The notes: generated by a model not told the origin, from the letters alone. Positions 20,648-34,995 are shown, counted from the stretch's first letter. The stretch: 64,000 bases of DNA from Torreya grandis (GCA_037957365.1 JARHVA010000081.1:3366001-3430000); one strand, 5' to 3'. A program made the numbers and translations.

Positions 20648-23400
20648 GAATAAAAGTTAAAGAAGAGCTTTGTTTTATAAAATACACACTACCATATCTT
20701 AAAATATGTGCTAGCATGAATTAATAAAGCAAGGGCGTAGAGTTCCAAGTCCCCATGGGAAGCAGGTAGAGAAAATTGAACTAGATTGCAACAATATTTA
20801 GAAACTGGAAATTGTAGATTGGATATATTTTCTTCATAGTTGAATTGTTATTGGTAATGACCATCTATGAATGATGATGTTATTAAGGATCTGCAGAGCT
20901 TAAGTAGCGGGAGCGTCCACTCCCCTAAAATCACAATCACAAATGCCTTGTAAATGAAGTTTGAAGAAATCAAATTGCATTAACATATCCACTTTTGACA
21001 TGGTGTTGGTGATGGCTTACCATTCGCACAAAGAATAAAACAATAGTCTCCTAGTCTTCAAAAGTGCATCCCACATCTTTGTATATTTGGAATAAATATA
21101 TTCAATAAAGAATACCCCGAAAATAGGATCGAAAAAATCGTATCTTGAAACAAAATCTTATTGGTCTTTAGGGTTTGAGCCGTCATTGTGACATTTATCA
21201 TATTTCAGATGATCCACGCCTTGCAAGGAATAAAAAGATTACTACAACTAATGGCCAACATCAATTTACATGTGCTCATTAGGAAAGTAAAATATGGTAT
21301 ACCCTTGTAGCAAATGTATTGGCATCTACTTGCTCATGTCCTAGAAACCCTGGTTGATTTTGACATTTGTAATCTTTGATTAAAAGTGATTACTGTTAGC
21401 ATTAATTTAAAAATGGAGACGAAATGAACATAGACAATGCCACACATACCTTGCGTCTGAATATATGCCCAATTTCAGTGCTTTGTTGTGAACATAATCA
21501 GACATACCCTGGATGCCAAATGGGAATATTGAACGACTTGCAACTAATCACCCTTGTTCGTTTGAAAAAGTTAATAATAAACTACTCACAAGCATGCCAA
21601 TTATTTAATAATTAATGCATGTGAACCATTAAATGGGTGTGGCATAGTACATATGTTATTGTCATGTTTCAGCTTTGCCCAATAGTCATCTATAACCACA
21701 AACATAAGAAAAAAAATCAGATTTTAGGGCATGGTTCTCTTGTAGGAAAAAAAAGAGTTTGGGTGTTAAGAGTAGGCAATGGCACCTATATTTAGGTACT
21801 CTTATCCCATCTAAGACAACCCATTTTTAATCAATGCATTAGTGACATGCAAGCCTCCCAAACATTTGCAAGCTCAAAACATATGATTTTACGACTTATT
21901 TTTTTAAGAACCCGAAAAGGACTATACCAATTCTAAGACATCGCTCACCTTCCTTTGTATTGTACTGAATCATTTTTTTTATAAGTTAAAAATTGTATTA
22001 AAATTTACAAAATGATTCTTCCAACAGGTCATCCTCCCAGCAATTACTTCCTAATAACAAATAATTTGGAAGCCTTCCTAACCAAAAGTACAATATACAC
22101 TTGCTCGATTAGTCCTAAAAACACCAAAAAGCAGAGAGCAAAGAGCAAAGAATCGCCTATGCATAATGGTGATAGTTTTAACTTTTGTGCATCCAACATA
22201 AACTCACTGAATACACACAATCACTATTAAATCAGGGCACCCATCAAAAACAATATCACAAAACATAGCAAAATAGAAAAACACAGACTCAAAAATTTTG
22301 AGCTATTCTTTCTCATTGTTGATCAACGAAATCAAATTGCACTTGACTCTAGATTATATATTGTAGATGTAATCGTAATACCTATGGCTAGGACGATGTG
22401 TTCTTTGATATTGCAGTTGTAATGATTCCAACTATTCCATCTATATCATCCATGGTTTGTCGTTCTAATTATCCGATGAAAGAGGCGAAAAATAGAGGAA
22501 AGAAAAGACACACAGGTATCCTGGCTTGGGTGGTGGGGGCGAGAGCTGGAGGGCAGGCGGGGAACGGGGGGCGGCGACGAGGTGGCCTTGCAACTATTGG
22601 TCGAGCCGAGGGAGGTGCAACTGATAATTTTTAAATTAAGCATTCAGGTCTGCAATTAAGAGTGATACAATTCGATTTTCCCTGCATCGATTTACTTGAA
22701 ATGTGCAATAATTGGAAGACTACAAAAATCCACCATCTACGATCATAATTATGTCCTGAGCTCTACGGCTATGAGTAGGTTTGCCACCCATCGAGCTCCT
22801 CAATGCAGACCAAAAACAGTTCGGGCAAGTTGATTTGGGTGTTCGAGATATTTCTTCTTCCCAAGGCATCTGGGTGTCCTATCCTCTATGTTTTTCAAAA
22901 AAAATTAATTATTAAAATCTGAGCAAATCTTCAAGTCCTTTGGAATGCAGTAATCCAACACGTGAAATAATGTGGCCTTGGGTTCGAAGCAACACGGAAG
23001 ACTGATCCCTTGTAAAAAAATATCACTGTATTTAAATACTGCCTTGAATTGCATGACACATGAAATAACATGAAAATCTTTTAACGAATCAGAGCTATGT
23101 AAATAAGAATATTTTATTCGATGGTTAAAAAGCTTGCATTTTAACTTTGCAAATCGTTACATATATTTTACAGCACAAAAAATGGTGTAATTTTATTCAC
23201 AGAAAGAGGAAGAAATAATACCTAGTTAAAACTAAATGAAAGCTAATAGATCCTCTTTGGGACTAATAACTATTATAGAAGAGACTTTCTGCAGTAGATT
23301 TATTATACAATAATGTAGGATTTTAACACTTAAAAATAATAAAAAATTATTGTTCTTTAACATTTAAAAAAAAAAAAAAGGTAAAATGAAAGTTTTGAAA
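20648..23400. other. Intergenic sequence with one GC-rich patch
   Basis: Mostly AT-rich, without a supportable gene. A GC-rich, purine-rich patch at about 22525-22600 (GGCGGGGAACGGGGGGCGG) stands out. A 78-residue open frame through it (22398-22634, plus) has no recognisable motif and is not supported. Confidence 0.5.
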
Positions 23401-24265
23401 GGGTCTTTATTTTTCATATAAGGATTTAGCAAAAAAAAGTCATCAATAGGTTCAAACAAACAAGATTCTAACAACAACAAATACAATGACAACAAACAAA
23501 TTGTTGTTAAACAACAAACCTATAACAAGTAGAGAAACTTCTGTCAAGGGTTTTGGAAGGTCCCAAAACCTTGTACAAAAGATAGTATCAATTGAGCATA
23601 ACAAGGAACACTATTAAAGATCAGGTCAACAAACAACCAAACCACATAAAAAATGAGAAGTTAGTGGACCTTGAGCTCCTACCATACAATCATTCAGTAG
23701 TAATGACTATCTAAATCTGGGTCTAGCAATCCCCTTCAATTTTGTACTCCTTGCTACTCTAGCACCTAGCTAAATCACTCTTGGATTTGGTTTTTCTGTT
23801 TGACACCAAATTCTAATCGCGTTTGTCCTCTCCATGCTCTTGCAAAGGCTCTATCTCCGAGCCCTCCAAATCTTTTTTGACAATCCTTATACTTAGATCC
23901 CTCCTAAAAATCAAAAACCCTTACGGTCCTTACATCTATCTCAGTAATAGGGACTTGAATTTTGGTTTGTCTCTAGGGTTAGAGGAACATTCTTTCCTCA
24001 CTGGTGATCTTGATCATGATTTTTTTTGTCTCTGATCTCTTCATCCTCAAGGTTTATAGCCTCTCTTTCCTTCTCTATCATTACCTCCAATAAATTTTCA
24101 TTACCCTCATGATGATCCTTATCCAAGGCTTCCATATCTCCAAACCCTCCATTCTCAAGATCTTTCGAATTTCTTCCTTCCTCCATCGTTGTAGCTTCTT
24201 TAGGACTGAGCCTTCCTTCTTCCAATTCAAAATCATCTTCAACTCTATCTTTTACCCCCTGTTGA
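23401..24265 (-). other. Possible decayed coding relic
   Basis: On minus, an acidic, charged 75-residue frame (24225-23998, MEEGRLSPKEATTMEEGRNS..) lies in a stretch that looks composition-wise like the linker of an L1 ORF1. No domain could be recognised. A relic is possible; function is not claimed. Confidence 0.25.
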
Positions 24266-25370
24266 TTTTTGAAAGAAAATGACCTTTAAGCAATAATCAA
24301 TATCAGAGATTTTATCTTTTTATAACTTATGATAATTACATAGATTTTTGGATTAAAATTATGTGATATCTTCTTATGAATGTTTCAAATAATCTATTAT
24401 CAGGGAAATGTTTACATATATCAGAATAATAAACTTAATATTTTATAATTCAAAATTTTTGAACCCAAATTACATATAAAAAAATCGAGTCCGTTATACT
24501 GAAATATATTGTTATGGTGCAGTATGTAAAACTGTTTAAACTATGTACACTGTTTAACATAACTATTGAATATAAATTAATTTTTTAATATTAAGTATAT
24601 ATTAAAATTTTAATATGATTTAAATTATATAAATTAAATTTTTAAATGTAATACTAAAAGTTTAATTTGATTTATATTATCTATTATAAATTATTAATAA
24701 TTTTGAAACATTTATTTAATTCATCCATATTTTATTAATATTTTTAATAGAATAATATTTATAATTTAAAATAAATAATACCGGTCAAATATACTACTTT
24801 AAAAATAAAAAATGGTCTAACGTCTACTTTTTATTTGACTGTAATATATGGCTAAAATAAGTAAATATGGAGCTACTACTTAGAACAGTTAGTTTGACAT
24901 ATACTTAGCCAACTTTTGGCCATTTAAATTGTGGGTCCATTCACACACGCTGGGATGACATCAAATCACAAAAAGTGAGTTCAGAAAACATCTACAATGC
25001 ATGAACCCAGACAGAATGTGATATGATACAATTTAAAATTAAAAAAAAAACTGTGTCAATGCCAATGTTTTTTTTAAGGGAAGGGGTTTATTGGTTGGGA
25101 TTTCTAATTTTAGGGTTTCATATTTTTTATATTATGATATTTTGTATTTTAAAATTTTGAATTTAGATGGTTTAATATTTTTTAGTTCGAAAAAGTGGTT
25201 TGGGAGAAAAAATTATATTTTAGGAAGGTGTACGATGAAGTTTTCGGTAACATATTAGTTTTTATATTTTGGAAATCTGATTGATTGTTAGGGTCTAAGG
25301 AACAATTAGTTGGGATCGAAATCACGAAAAATTATATTCAAACAAACCTATTGTTTTATTGTTGACTTAT
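24266..25370. other. Very AT-rich intergenic sequence
   Basis: Long A/T tracts, no gene. No repeat boundary was found. Confidence 0.5.
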
Positions 25371-27420
25371 AATGTTGACACATAAGCCACACATCGAAAT
25401 ATTTACAGGGCATTAACATGAAAGGATGTGTAGTGTTGTAAGACGTGTGGCTCATTAATGTTGAAGTCAATGCCTTTTTTAAGATGGTTCAGTGGGTTTT
25501 CGTCTATTAAATGTGGCAAGTTAATACCCCCATGCACGCCACTTACCACATTCTCTCCCTGCATTTTTATGTACCTCCTCCCCCAAAATGGATGGAACCT
25601 GCCCAAAAGTTCTCGACCATGCCGTGTTATACAGAGGAATTTTAGTCGACAAAATACCAAAATAAAAGTGAATGCATAGATGTGTTATTTGTAATTGAAC
25701 CCACATCAGTGTTTTGTTTGTTTTTGCTTTGTTGTTATTGTTATTGTGTCTTCTATGTTCATGTTTTTTGTTGCATGTTTTCGCTGTTCATGTTTTTTGT
25801 TGCATGCCTTCTTTGTTCATGTCTTTTGTTGCATGCCTTCTATGTTCCTCAAATTTTTTAGATCTTCATCACTTGATGTTTTTTTTGACATGCTTTCACA
25901 TTTGAGGAAACATTTACTAGTATGTTTATAAACTGACATAGTTTTTGTTCACATGTTTTCCATTCATTTTTCTCTGTTATTTATATATGTGACACATTTT
26001 TGTTGGGTTGAGCTCGGGATGGAAGATGCATGGGTCATTATAGTGGAAGCCACCGTTATTTTCCAAAAAGGCTTGACATTTTTTTCTCCATTACTGTGGC
26101 AAGTTAATGTTGCATGTGCACCATGAACAAATTTTCTTGGTTATTTATATTTTCGCATCATTGTTATGGTTATTGTGCCTTATATGTTCATGTTTTTTGT
26201 TGTGTGCCTTTTATATACCTGGGTTTCTTGGCGTGTTTTCTTTGTTTATGTTTTTTTATGTACCTTCACATCTGAGTAAATGTTTACTAGTATGTTAATA
26301 GAGTGATGGAACGTTGCACTAACAAATGTCTCTCCCTGCCTTTTTCATGGACTTGCTCTCTGTAAACGACCATGGAACTACTCGAAAGTTCTCAACCATA
26401 CAACATTTTGCATAGGAATTTAAGGTGGTAGATTGGAGAGATGAAAACTAATGTTATTGTGTCTTTTATGTTCATTTTTTAGTGTGCCTTCATATATGAC
26501 CTAATGTTTACCGATATATTAATAGAGTGATGGAACATTACACAGAGGTGTGTTTCTTGTTAATGAACCCACAACTGTGTTCTTTTTCTTTTCGCTGCTT
26601 ACTATTATTGTGCCTTCAATGCCCTTATTGGAAGACGCTTATTGGAGGGACGAAACGTTACCCAATTCTAAACCCACATCGTCTACTTGTTTTCATTCAC
26701 ATCTTGTTCCAAATTTGCTAGTATTTTAATGGAAGCCCTAGATGGTTTATGAATTAATTCATGTCACTGTGTGCTTTATTTCTATGTCGTATTTCTATTT
26801 CCCTACATGACATGGGTTGGAAGATGCAACATTCACTATTGTGTGGATGTAATCCATGAAGGTTTTCATGCACATACCTGAAACTATTATTGTCATATGT
26901 ATATGCCATTTAATGTTGTGTTTTCATGCCCAATTATGAACCCACATCATCTACATGTTTTCATTTACATATTGTTCCAAATTTGTTGGTTTTCATTCAT
27001 ATGTTCCTGTCAATTAATTTTGTTGTGTTATTCATTCACATTTTATAAGTTGCAACTTTTTTATTATTGTTGTTGATAAATCACTCAATATTTTTGGTTG
27101 TGGATGGAAACCCTGGAATTTGTTGATATGCTATTTTGAATTAGTATGGGTCATTCATATAAAACGAAGTGCCATGTTGAAATGCGAGTGTGTACGCAAG
27201 ACGTAACACTTACTGGTATGTGGATGGAAGCCATAAAGGTTTTCATTCACATACCAATAAATGTTTATGTGGTTCTGTCTAAAGTATTAATTTCATTAAC
27301 ACAATAGTAAATATTTTTATCTATCCATATTGAATAAGAATTTCCTTAACATACCAGTAAATGCTTGTGTTACAGTCTTAAATAAGAATTTTATTAACAT
27401 ACCAATAAATGTTGTTATGT
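25370..27420 (+). repeat. Dispersed repeat, copy A (about 2 kb)
   Basis: The region is built from diverged subrepeats: TTGTTGCATGCC with TGTTCATGT blocks, TCTCCCTGCATTTTT followed by a ..AGTTCTCGACCAT block (at about 25553 and 26331), and AACATTTACTAGTATGTT blocks (about 25907, 26281, 26508). Much of 25.9-27.3 kb matches the reverse complement of 46.6-48.0 kb, including TGAATTAGTATGGGTCATTC and GGTATGTGGATGGAAGCC. It is noncoding. The element type is not known. Confidence 0.75.
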
Positions 27421-28129
27421 TATTGCATGTTGCTGTTGCATGTTGTTCATATGTTTTCCAATCGATTGACAATATTGTTGAATAGGTTTTCCATTGAATT
27501 ATCACAAAGAATATCCATGCATTTTTGTTTTGGTTAGAAGTTTAATTACTGTGATGGGTGAATGTTTTTGGGCTATTCAATGTGCAAAAAATTTACGAAC
27601 ATTCTGTTTCTTAAGACTTGTTATGTTTGCAAAAGTTGTGCTACATTTATTATTTTTACATTGTGTTTTTAACACAATATATGTTTTTGAAGTTTGGAAA
27701 GCCCTTATAGTTGTTGTTTCTCAAAGTTTGTAAAGCTCAATTTTTATTACTTCTATTGTTTACATATATTGTTCACATTTTTTATCTGTGCGTAATGATG
27801 ACATATTTTGATTTCATAGTCGACAGTGGAGAAGAACAATGGCTAACTCGCTTTCAGGTGAAAGTATTTAAATTTTCATTAAGCATATGATCTATTTGCA
27901 AATTTTTTTTAGATCGGTATCAGGGTTTCACGAATCCCTTTCCCATACACATACAGACAATAGAAAACCAAAATGGTCTAGCTTAACAATAGAATTATTA
28001 AGGCATATGACCATCTCAAAACCAAACTTTTTATAACCAAAGTTATTAACAACAAAATATACCGATATACAAGGAACTAGCTACATACCATAGATAACAA
28101 AATAGGGAAAAATTAGCCACCATAACAAA
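27421..28129. other. Intergenic sequence
   Basis: No gene supported. A short MANSLS frame at 27839 followed by a donor-like CAG/GTGAAA is too small to call an exon. Confidence 0.45.
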
Positions 28130-29245
28130 AAGAATCTACTTTTTACATGCCTTCTTCTAGTCAAGAATTATTAACTCAAATTCTTTACCTACATTATCAA
28201 TATTTAGATCAGATGATGACACCCTTGCTTTCTTCTGTGGCATAAGATATTGGACCATTTGAACTTAAGCACCCTCCCACGAATTTGGATGACCTAATTT
28301 CAAAACTTTATCATACCTCAGTGAACTTTAAAAATTTGTCTTTTTTTTATAGCTTCATTGCAATTTCTTCTCTTTCCTATGCTCTCGCCACCATGAGGCT
28401 CCTGAAACAAGTCTCTAGCAACACCACATGCTAACCACTTTATCACCCTCAGTCTGCCTGAAGACCTTCATTGAGCTCACCACACTTCCAACTGCAAGAT
28501 GGGGATCAACAAATCTTGCACATAGAGCATAACTATTCCTCTAGAATCCTCCTTCCCATTCTCCCTTGAACAAGCTTATTCAACCTCTTGAGCAAAAATG
28601 ATTAAAAAAATAAACCTTTCTTTCAGAATGTGAAACACTGATAAAAGAACAAAACCCATAACACCCTTATCGAAAAATGATTATTATAGAAATGGGCCTA
28701 ATCGCATAGAACCTAAAGCTCACAAAAAGCCTACCTTGTGCTCAGTCCAAATAAAAAACTCTACCATTTGCTTAATCTGCTCCCTTTTAGAAACAACTAG
28801 ACACAAATTATTTGCAAAAAGAGATGCCATGTCAAGATTAATTCTTACTCATTTACTCTAAGACAACACTTCTAAGCCCAAAACAACCTTCAAAACATCT
28901 GCCACTTCTATAACAGGAACCTAGAAAAGCTTCATCAGCCTCATTTTATAAATAGTTCCTATGAATCCCATCTCCCTAGCTTTGGCCCCTCCAAATCTCA
29001 ATGACCAACCCAACGCTTCCACAAACTCAGACTCCATATTGTGAAACCAAAACCGACCAACTTCCAAAAACCATAACCCAAATGTGGCATCTAACACAAA
29101 GATAATTATCCTCCCAAAATCTTTGCATGAAATGCCATTAAGATCCCATCAAATCCACCTACTTTCCATTATTATCATCATCATTGTCGTGACCATCACC
29201 CAAAATCATACATGAAGCTCACTAGAAAAAACACTCCGCCACCCC
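28130..29245 (-). other. Coding-like but unassigned relic
   Basis: Minus-strand reading gives protein-like fragments (RFVDPHLAVGSVV; MESEFVEALGWSLRFGGAKA) broken by many stops. It directly follows the 3' end of the LINE and may be 3' UTR or another retroelement fragment. I could not assign a domain. Confidence 0.3.
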
Positions 29246-29295
29246 CTTTTAATTATTATTTTTTAATTTTATTAAAATTTAATAAAATTAAAATG

Positions 29296-32200
29296 TTAGA
29301 GGTCTACCAATTCTACCCCTAAGCAATCACTCGAACCCTCTTTAATATTGCCAACTCTAGAAATTTCAACTTGATCAATTCCCACATTGGCAAGGAAATC
29401 TGCTACTCGATTACTTTCCCGAAAGTAATGAGAACATTTCCAATTTTAAAATTGATTTAATTTAAGCCAAATAATAGATAGAATATTCTCCAATTTCAAT
29501 GATTTGGCCTTTTGACCAAATAAGGTCTGAATAACAACCTAAGAATCCCTTTAGATTTTCAAAAACATTATACCACCATATAGAGCCATCTCAATTCTTG
29601 CTACAAGAGCCTGAGCTTCTGCTTCATTATTAATTCCATCTAGGAGTTTCAAAGAGAAATCTCTTATTAAAGAGCCAATACAATATTTGATAACACACCC
29701 TTCCCCTAAAGCTCCTGGATTCCCTCTATAAGCCCCATCAAAATTTAGCAGATACCAACTTGGTTGTGGAGGAGTCCAAACTACTTCATTTCTTTTCCTC
29801 CTTTTCTTCTTATTGACTATTGAACCTTTAATGGGTGGGGGGGGGGGGTGGCTTAATATTTTTCCAATTAGCACACATTTGCATATCCCATTGAGTCAAA
29901 AAACCTTGTTTCCTCTTCAGTTGCGTTGAAACCACTTCAGAGACAAAGAACTCCTTTTCCCTTAAAATAGAATGTAATGGACTTCTCTATCCTCAAATAT
30001 ATGAGCATTTCGTTCTTTCCAAATTGTCTAGATTACAATAGCTAGACCACATCTCCACAAACTATAGAACTAATGCTTCACATCTCCCACCAACCAGGAT
30101 GAAAATGCTTGAAATAGAGTGGAAGGCCAAGCCCAAGCCCAAGCCCAATTGAATTTATTACACAACCAGATCCAATGCCAATTAGCAAAGGAACATTTAA
30201 ACAATAGTTGTTCCATTATTTACTCCTCTTGCTTACACATACATCATATCAACGACCCTACAAAACCTATTTTCTTGAGATGGTCTTAGGTAAGAATGTG
30301 ACTTTGAACCACCAACCACGCAAAATCCCTTCCTTACCCCAACACGACAAATTCACCCAAGCCAAAGAATCATCCACTGCTTCTGCCATCAAATAACCTA
30401 GTTTTACTGAATAAACACCTCTTTTTGTTCCAATCCAATGTAGTTGATTTTATTTATTATTGAAAAAGACTTTCCTTAGAATCAAACTTTCTTTTGATGC
30501 CCTTACTTCAGCCTATGGGATTAGAAGAACCAAAAATATTTTCCACCTATAGTCTGGTCTCAACTCATTAGAATGTAGATCCAAGTAATCCACCACCTTG
30601 GATCCCCAAAGATTTTGCAAAAAAACTTTGATTTATCTTCCTTCAAAATTTTCTGCCAGAGGATGATGCTCATTCCAAGAATCTTGCCAGAAATCCACTT
30701 TCCTTCCATTATTTACTGTCCAGGAAACATGTTGAGATATTAACATTCTACATTTTAGCAAAAAATTTTAGACATGAGAACCTCTGGGAGGATTTGCTAC
30801 AAAAACAATAGTCTCTAGTAACTCATAACCAAGGTATTTGGCCCTAAGAAGTTTGCACCATAGCTTATCTGAATCAGTCACCATCATCCAAACTAATTTA
30901 GCCCGCAAGGCTAAATTCTAAAGTTGAAGATCTTTAATACTTGCTCCACCTCTTTGTTTCCTTTTACACACCTTTTCTCATTTCATCAAAGGAATTTTTT
31001 TATTCTTCCCAGACCCTTGCCAAAGAAAATATTTCATGATCCTAATTAGAGTTTAGAGCACTTGATCCGGAGACCACAACATAGAGAAACAATAAGTAGG
31101 AAGAGCGTTAAGAACTACTTTAATCAAAGTAATTTTGCCATCCAGAGAGAGCCACTTACCTTTTCAAGAACTTAGGCAAGCTTTAAATCTGTCAATCAAC
31201 TCTCTCACCATAATCTGACTTTCCCTACCCCTTTAAATAAAGGGACCCCTAAATGTTTGCTAGGAATATTTCCTATCTTAAAACCTAAGATTCTTACCAA
31301 TTTATTTCTTCCTGTTTCATACAATTGATAAAATAGATTTCAGACTTACCTTCCTTCACTCTCTTGATTGTAGGATTCTTCATATTTTTAAAAAATCATC
31401 TTTAACTCCACAACTTCCTCTAACGTTGCCTTGCCAAAGAGAAAAGTGTCGTCTGTGAACTGATGATGAGTGAGATTATCGATTATTTGTAGCCCCTGTA
31501 GCCTACCACTCTCTTTGCCCTCTCTTACTGCTCTTCCAAATGATTTAACCATCAAGATAAAAAGGAAAGGTTATAGGGGATCCCCTTGCTTTAAACCTCT
31601 AGAAATTTTGAAAAAACTAGTTGGACTACCATTAAACAACACAAATTTTGGGGCTTGAAACATAACTGAAAACCCAATTACACCATTCCATCCAAATTTC
31701 TTCAAAATGTTGAATAAAACCTCTAATTCATTTTATTGTAAGCTTTATTGATGTCTAGCTTAACCATCATGCCTTTTTTATGGTTATGCAGAAGGGAATG
31801 AATAATTTAATGCTCCAAAATTATCCCTTCTTGAATATTTATACCAGGCACAAACCTAGCTTGTTCTTTAGAGATCAACTTTTCTAGTAGAGGTTTGAGT
31901 CTGTTTGCAATGGCCTTAGAAATGATCTTATGCACCATATTACACAAAACCATAGGTCTAAAATCACTAAATGAGGCTTGAGTTTCCCCTTTAGGAAACA
32001 AAGATAAGTATGTTACATTCAAATATGGAGCTACTTTTTTCTTTATTCTGGATTCTTCCACCATTTGCCACACATCTTCTCCCAAAATCTCCCAAAAAGA
32101 TTAAAAAAGTGTTGTTGGAAAGTCATCTGTACTTGGTGATTTATCCTTAGCCATATAAAACACCACCCTTTTAACCTCTTCCAAAGAAAAGAGAGCCATA

Positions 32201-33600
32201 ATATTAACATTCATGGCTTCAAAAATCAATGAACGAATTAAAGGAAAAAAAGAAGCTATGAGTTTACCCATTCAAATTGTCCTCTTCATTCAACAAGATT
32301 TGAAAGAACTGAGCTAATTTAGACCTTATTTTCTTTGGAGTTTCCAAAAACATCCCCTTCCTTGATCTAATACAAGCGATCCTAGTGGCCTTTCTTCTTT
32401 CTTTAATTGAGAGATGAAAAACAGTTGAGTTTCTATCACCATCTTTAAGCCAATTTTCCCTAGATTTTTATTTCCAGAAAACTTCCTCTCAAAACAACAA
32501 TTATTCATAATCCTTAACCAAAGTTTTTTCAAGATCATAACCTTGAGCATCCATCCCCCATTTGAAGACTTACTCATTCAGGATATGAATCTCGGATTCA
32601 ATTCTCAATTTTTCTTGGCAAATGTTTTGAAGTGTTCATTCCAAATCTTGAGTCTACCCTTTGTAAATTATAACCTACACATTTAATACATTCAAGAACC
32701 TGAAGGTACCGGACATTGATCCCACTAACACTAAATAGAATCGAATAGAGAAGAATCTCTTAACCACATTAATTCAAACTTAAAAGGGCATCATTCAGGG
32801 GGATTATCATAATCAATTTTCAAAGAAATTGGCCAATCATCTAATCTTGATTGAGACAAAACCCAACTATTTAACTTCCACTTGCTTTGACTCCAATGAG
32901 GAGAAATAATTTATTTTTTTAATCTCTCTAAAATATTATTAGGACCCAACCCCCTATTATTCCAAGTGAACCAAATTGATTTTGGTTCCACATCCTCCAA
33001 ATTATTCTTTGAAATAAACATTTCAAAACATTGTGCGACTTAAGGACAAGAGTGCACACCTCCTTTCTTATCATTGTCCTTCAGAATAACATTAACATCA
33101 CCGCCTAAAATAATATTATATGTCTAAAACTTATTCAAAATATTATAAATATCAAAGCATAAAAGAAGTTTCAAAGAGGTCCTCTGAGGGCCATATATAT
33201 TCAATAACATAGACTGTAGAACTGAATGAATATTAGATAATCTACATAATTGCCAATTTTGCCCTGAATCTTTTAAAACAACTTTAGTGGTAAAGGGAGA
33301 CCAAAGAATATCCAAGCCTTCAAATGCTCCCACTACTTCTATAAAGAACTCTTGCCAATGTTGCCAAATTGTATTCAATGAACCCTTTGCTTCCCTAAAA
33401 ATTAATTTAGTTTCTTGAATCATTAAAACATCCAATTTTTCCACAGTAAGAAGACTCTTTACCAAACATATTTTGTTAGGATCATTCAAACCCCTAACAT
33501 TCCAATAAATTACTTTAATGATTTCAAAGGAGGGAATTCCACCCCCTGCAACATCAACAAACACTTCTAAAGTTCCTTGTTTACCACCCAAAATCTCACC
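29296..33600 (-). pseudogene. LINE ORF2: endonuclease, reverse transcriptase, RNase H
   Basis: The APE-type endonuclease starts IIKVIYWNVRGLND (about 33520) with IQETK nearby and FTWNNRGLGPN..ERLKK near 32930. The RT palm includes FRPMVLCNMVHKIISKAIAN and EQARFVPGI (32000-31840). The catalytic F/YADD is read as FTDD at 31448-31459. C-terminal RNase H: NFDGAYRGNPGALGEG (about 29740), NNEAEAQALVARIE and HYFRESNRVADFLANVG (about 29400). It ends at TAA 29296-29298. Numerous stops make it non-functional. In life it would nick target DNA and reverse-transcribe its own RNA. Confidence 0.85.
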
Positions 33601-33761
33601 TGCTACTTTATCTTCTTAAGATTTCCTTCCCAATTTCTTCCAAGACCCCAATTAGGTTGGGAAAGAGAACATTGAGTTTGAGAAATTGAGAGAACTTCCC
33701 TAGAATTCAAATCCCCTTTTGAATCTTCTTCCAATTCTTCTTCTAAATCCAGAATAACTTC

Positions 33762-34993
33762 TTATGTAGCCATAACCTCACTATATCCTTCCACTAATTG
33801 TTCCTTGCCATTATGAGAGAATGAATTTTGTTGATTTTCTAAGACCAAAGATCTGATTGATTGTGATTCTTGTTCAATAAAATCACAAATATTAATCATC
33901 ATTGATCGAGATATTATATCCACTATTCCCAATTTTGTAAGCAACTCCTTTATTTTACCTATTTTTTGAGGTTGAGTTTTCCAAACTTCCTCTTTCTCCT
34001 TCACCTGATCCTCTTTTTTCTCTTCATCAGCGTTACCTCTATTTTGATCCGCTGAAACTTTTTTGGTCTCCACTTAGGCACCATCTTCACATATTTGGTA
34101 TGAGGGGAGCTCCTACCTTTTTCACAAAATTTTTGGATGTGACCTGCCTGATGACATATATAACATCTAAAGGGAATTTTTTCCACATCTATCCTTTGAT
34201 GCCAGACCCTACCTTCCATCTTGATGATAATATGTTCTGGAATATCTTGATCCAAATCCAAAGCAATTATAACTCAAGCATAGGTTTCCATTCCACCTTT
34301 TAAGGAATTCTCATCCACTTTCATTACTTGGCCCACCAATCCTCCCATGGTTGTCAAACACTCTTCACTCCAATATTTCAAGGGAAACCCATAAAATATT
34401 ATCTATATCAGATAACTCCATTTATGAGCCCGTAGATGATCAAAATTAGAGCTCCAATTTTTGAGCCACAACCTAATGCCATTAAAATACCATGAATTAT
34501 TTTCTAAAATCTTTACTTTTTCTTCCAGAGAGTGAAAAAATACCATAAAAAACCCTTTTAGAATAAAATTTATCGAGACAAAAGAGCCCCAGTTATCCTT
34601 GATCCAAATTTTGATAGCTCCTATCACAATCCATTTTCCAACACATTTACAAATTAGGGCACAATCCATCAACAGTTTAATCTTAGTCAAAAAAGGGTTT
34701 GATTCCCATTCTAAAACCCTAGCTTCACTAATCTCCACTCCATCCCCCAACACCTCTAAATGTTTATTATAATAATCTTCCACTTGATCTACCATATCAT
34801 TCGAAATCGATGCTTGAGACACTTCTTTCGGTTCCTCTAAGCTCTCCTCCTTACTTAAAACAAAGCACTTGATATTATCTGATTCCTTGTACAAATTCTG
34901 AGCCTGATTCCCCAATAATTTCCCTTTCCATCTAGCCCCCTTTTTTCTTGACTTCGCTTCTTCATTTCACCACTCTCTTTCTTCTTCGATCAT
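33762..34993 (-). pseudogene. LINE ORF1: DUF4283-like and zinc-knuckle protein
   Basis: The start is probably MIEEEREW at 34993, closed at once by a TGA. The frame reopens upstream of GNQAQNLYKESD (34915). The DUF4283-like part ends in FNGIRLWLKNWSSNFDHLRA (about 34430). After a break it continues FPLKYWSEECLTTMGG and reaches a CCHC knuckle CYICHQAGHIQKFC (about 34170-34130), followed by a charged tail. It would be the RNA-binding partner of ORF2. There is a TGA after METYA near 34275 and at least two frameshifts. Confidence 0.75.
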
Positions 34994-34995
34994 AG

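Larger units (their letters stand above)
29246..34995 (-). mobile_element. L1-type LINE, near full length, degenerate
   Basis: Minus-strand order: ORF1 with DUF4283-like and CCHC domains (34993-33762), then ORF2 with endonuclease, reverse transcriptase and C-terminal RNase H (33600-29296), then an AT-rich 3' end to about 29246 (TTAATTTTATTAAAATT). This is the usual arrangement of plant L1 elements. Both ORFs have many stops and frameshifts. I could not fix the target-site duplications or exact termini. Confidence 0.85.

Noticed and set aside
22398..22634. 78-residue frame with a Gly/Arg-rich end
   Set aside because: It is explained by the G-rich patch; no conserved motif or splice context was evident.
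22975..23020. GGGTTCGAAGC resembling a tRNA or SINE B box
   Set aside because: No convincing A box at the right distance and no cloverleaf could be drawn, so neither a tRNA gene nor a SINE is claimed.
27839..27860. Short MANSLS start followed by a donor-like site as a first exon
   Set aside because: Six codons are not enough and no downstream exon was found.
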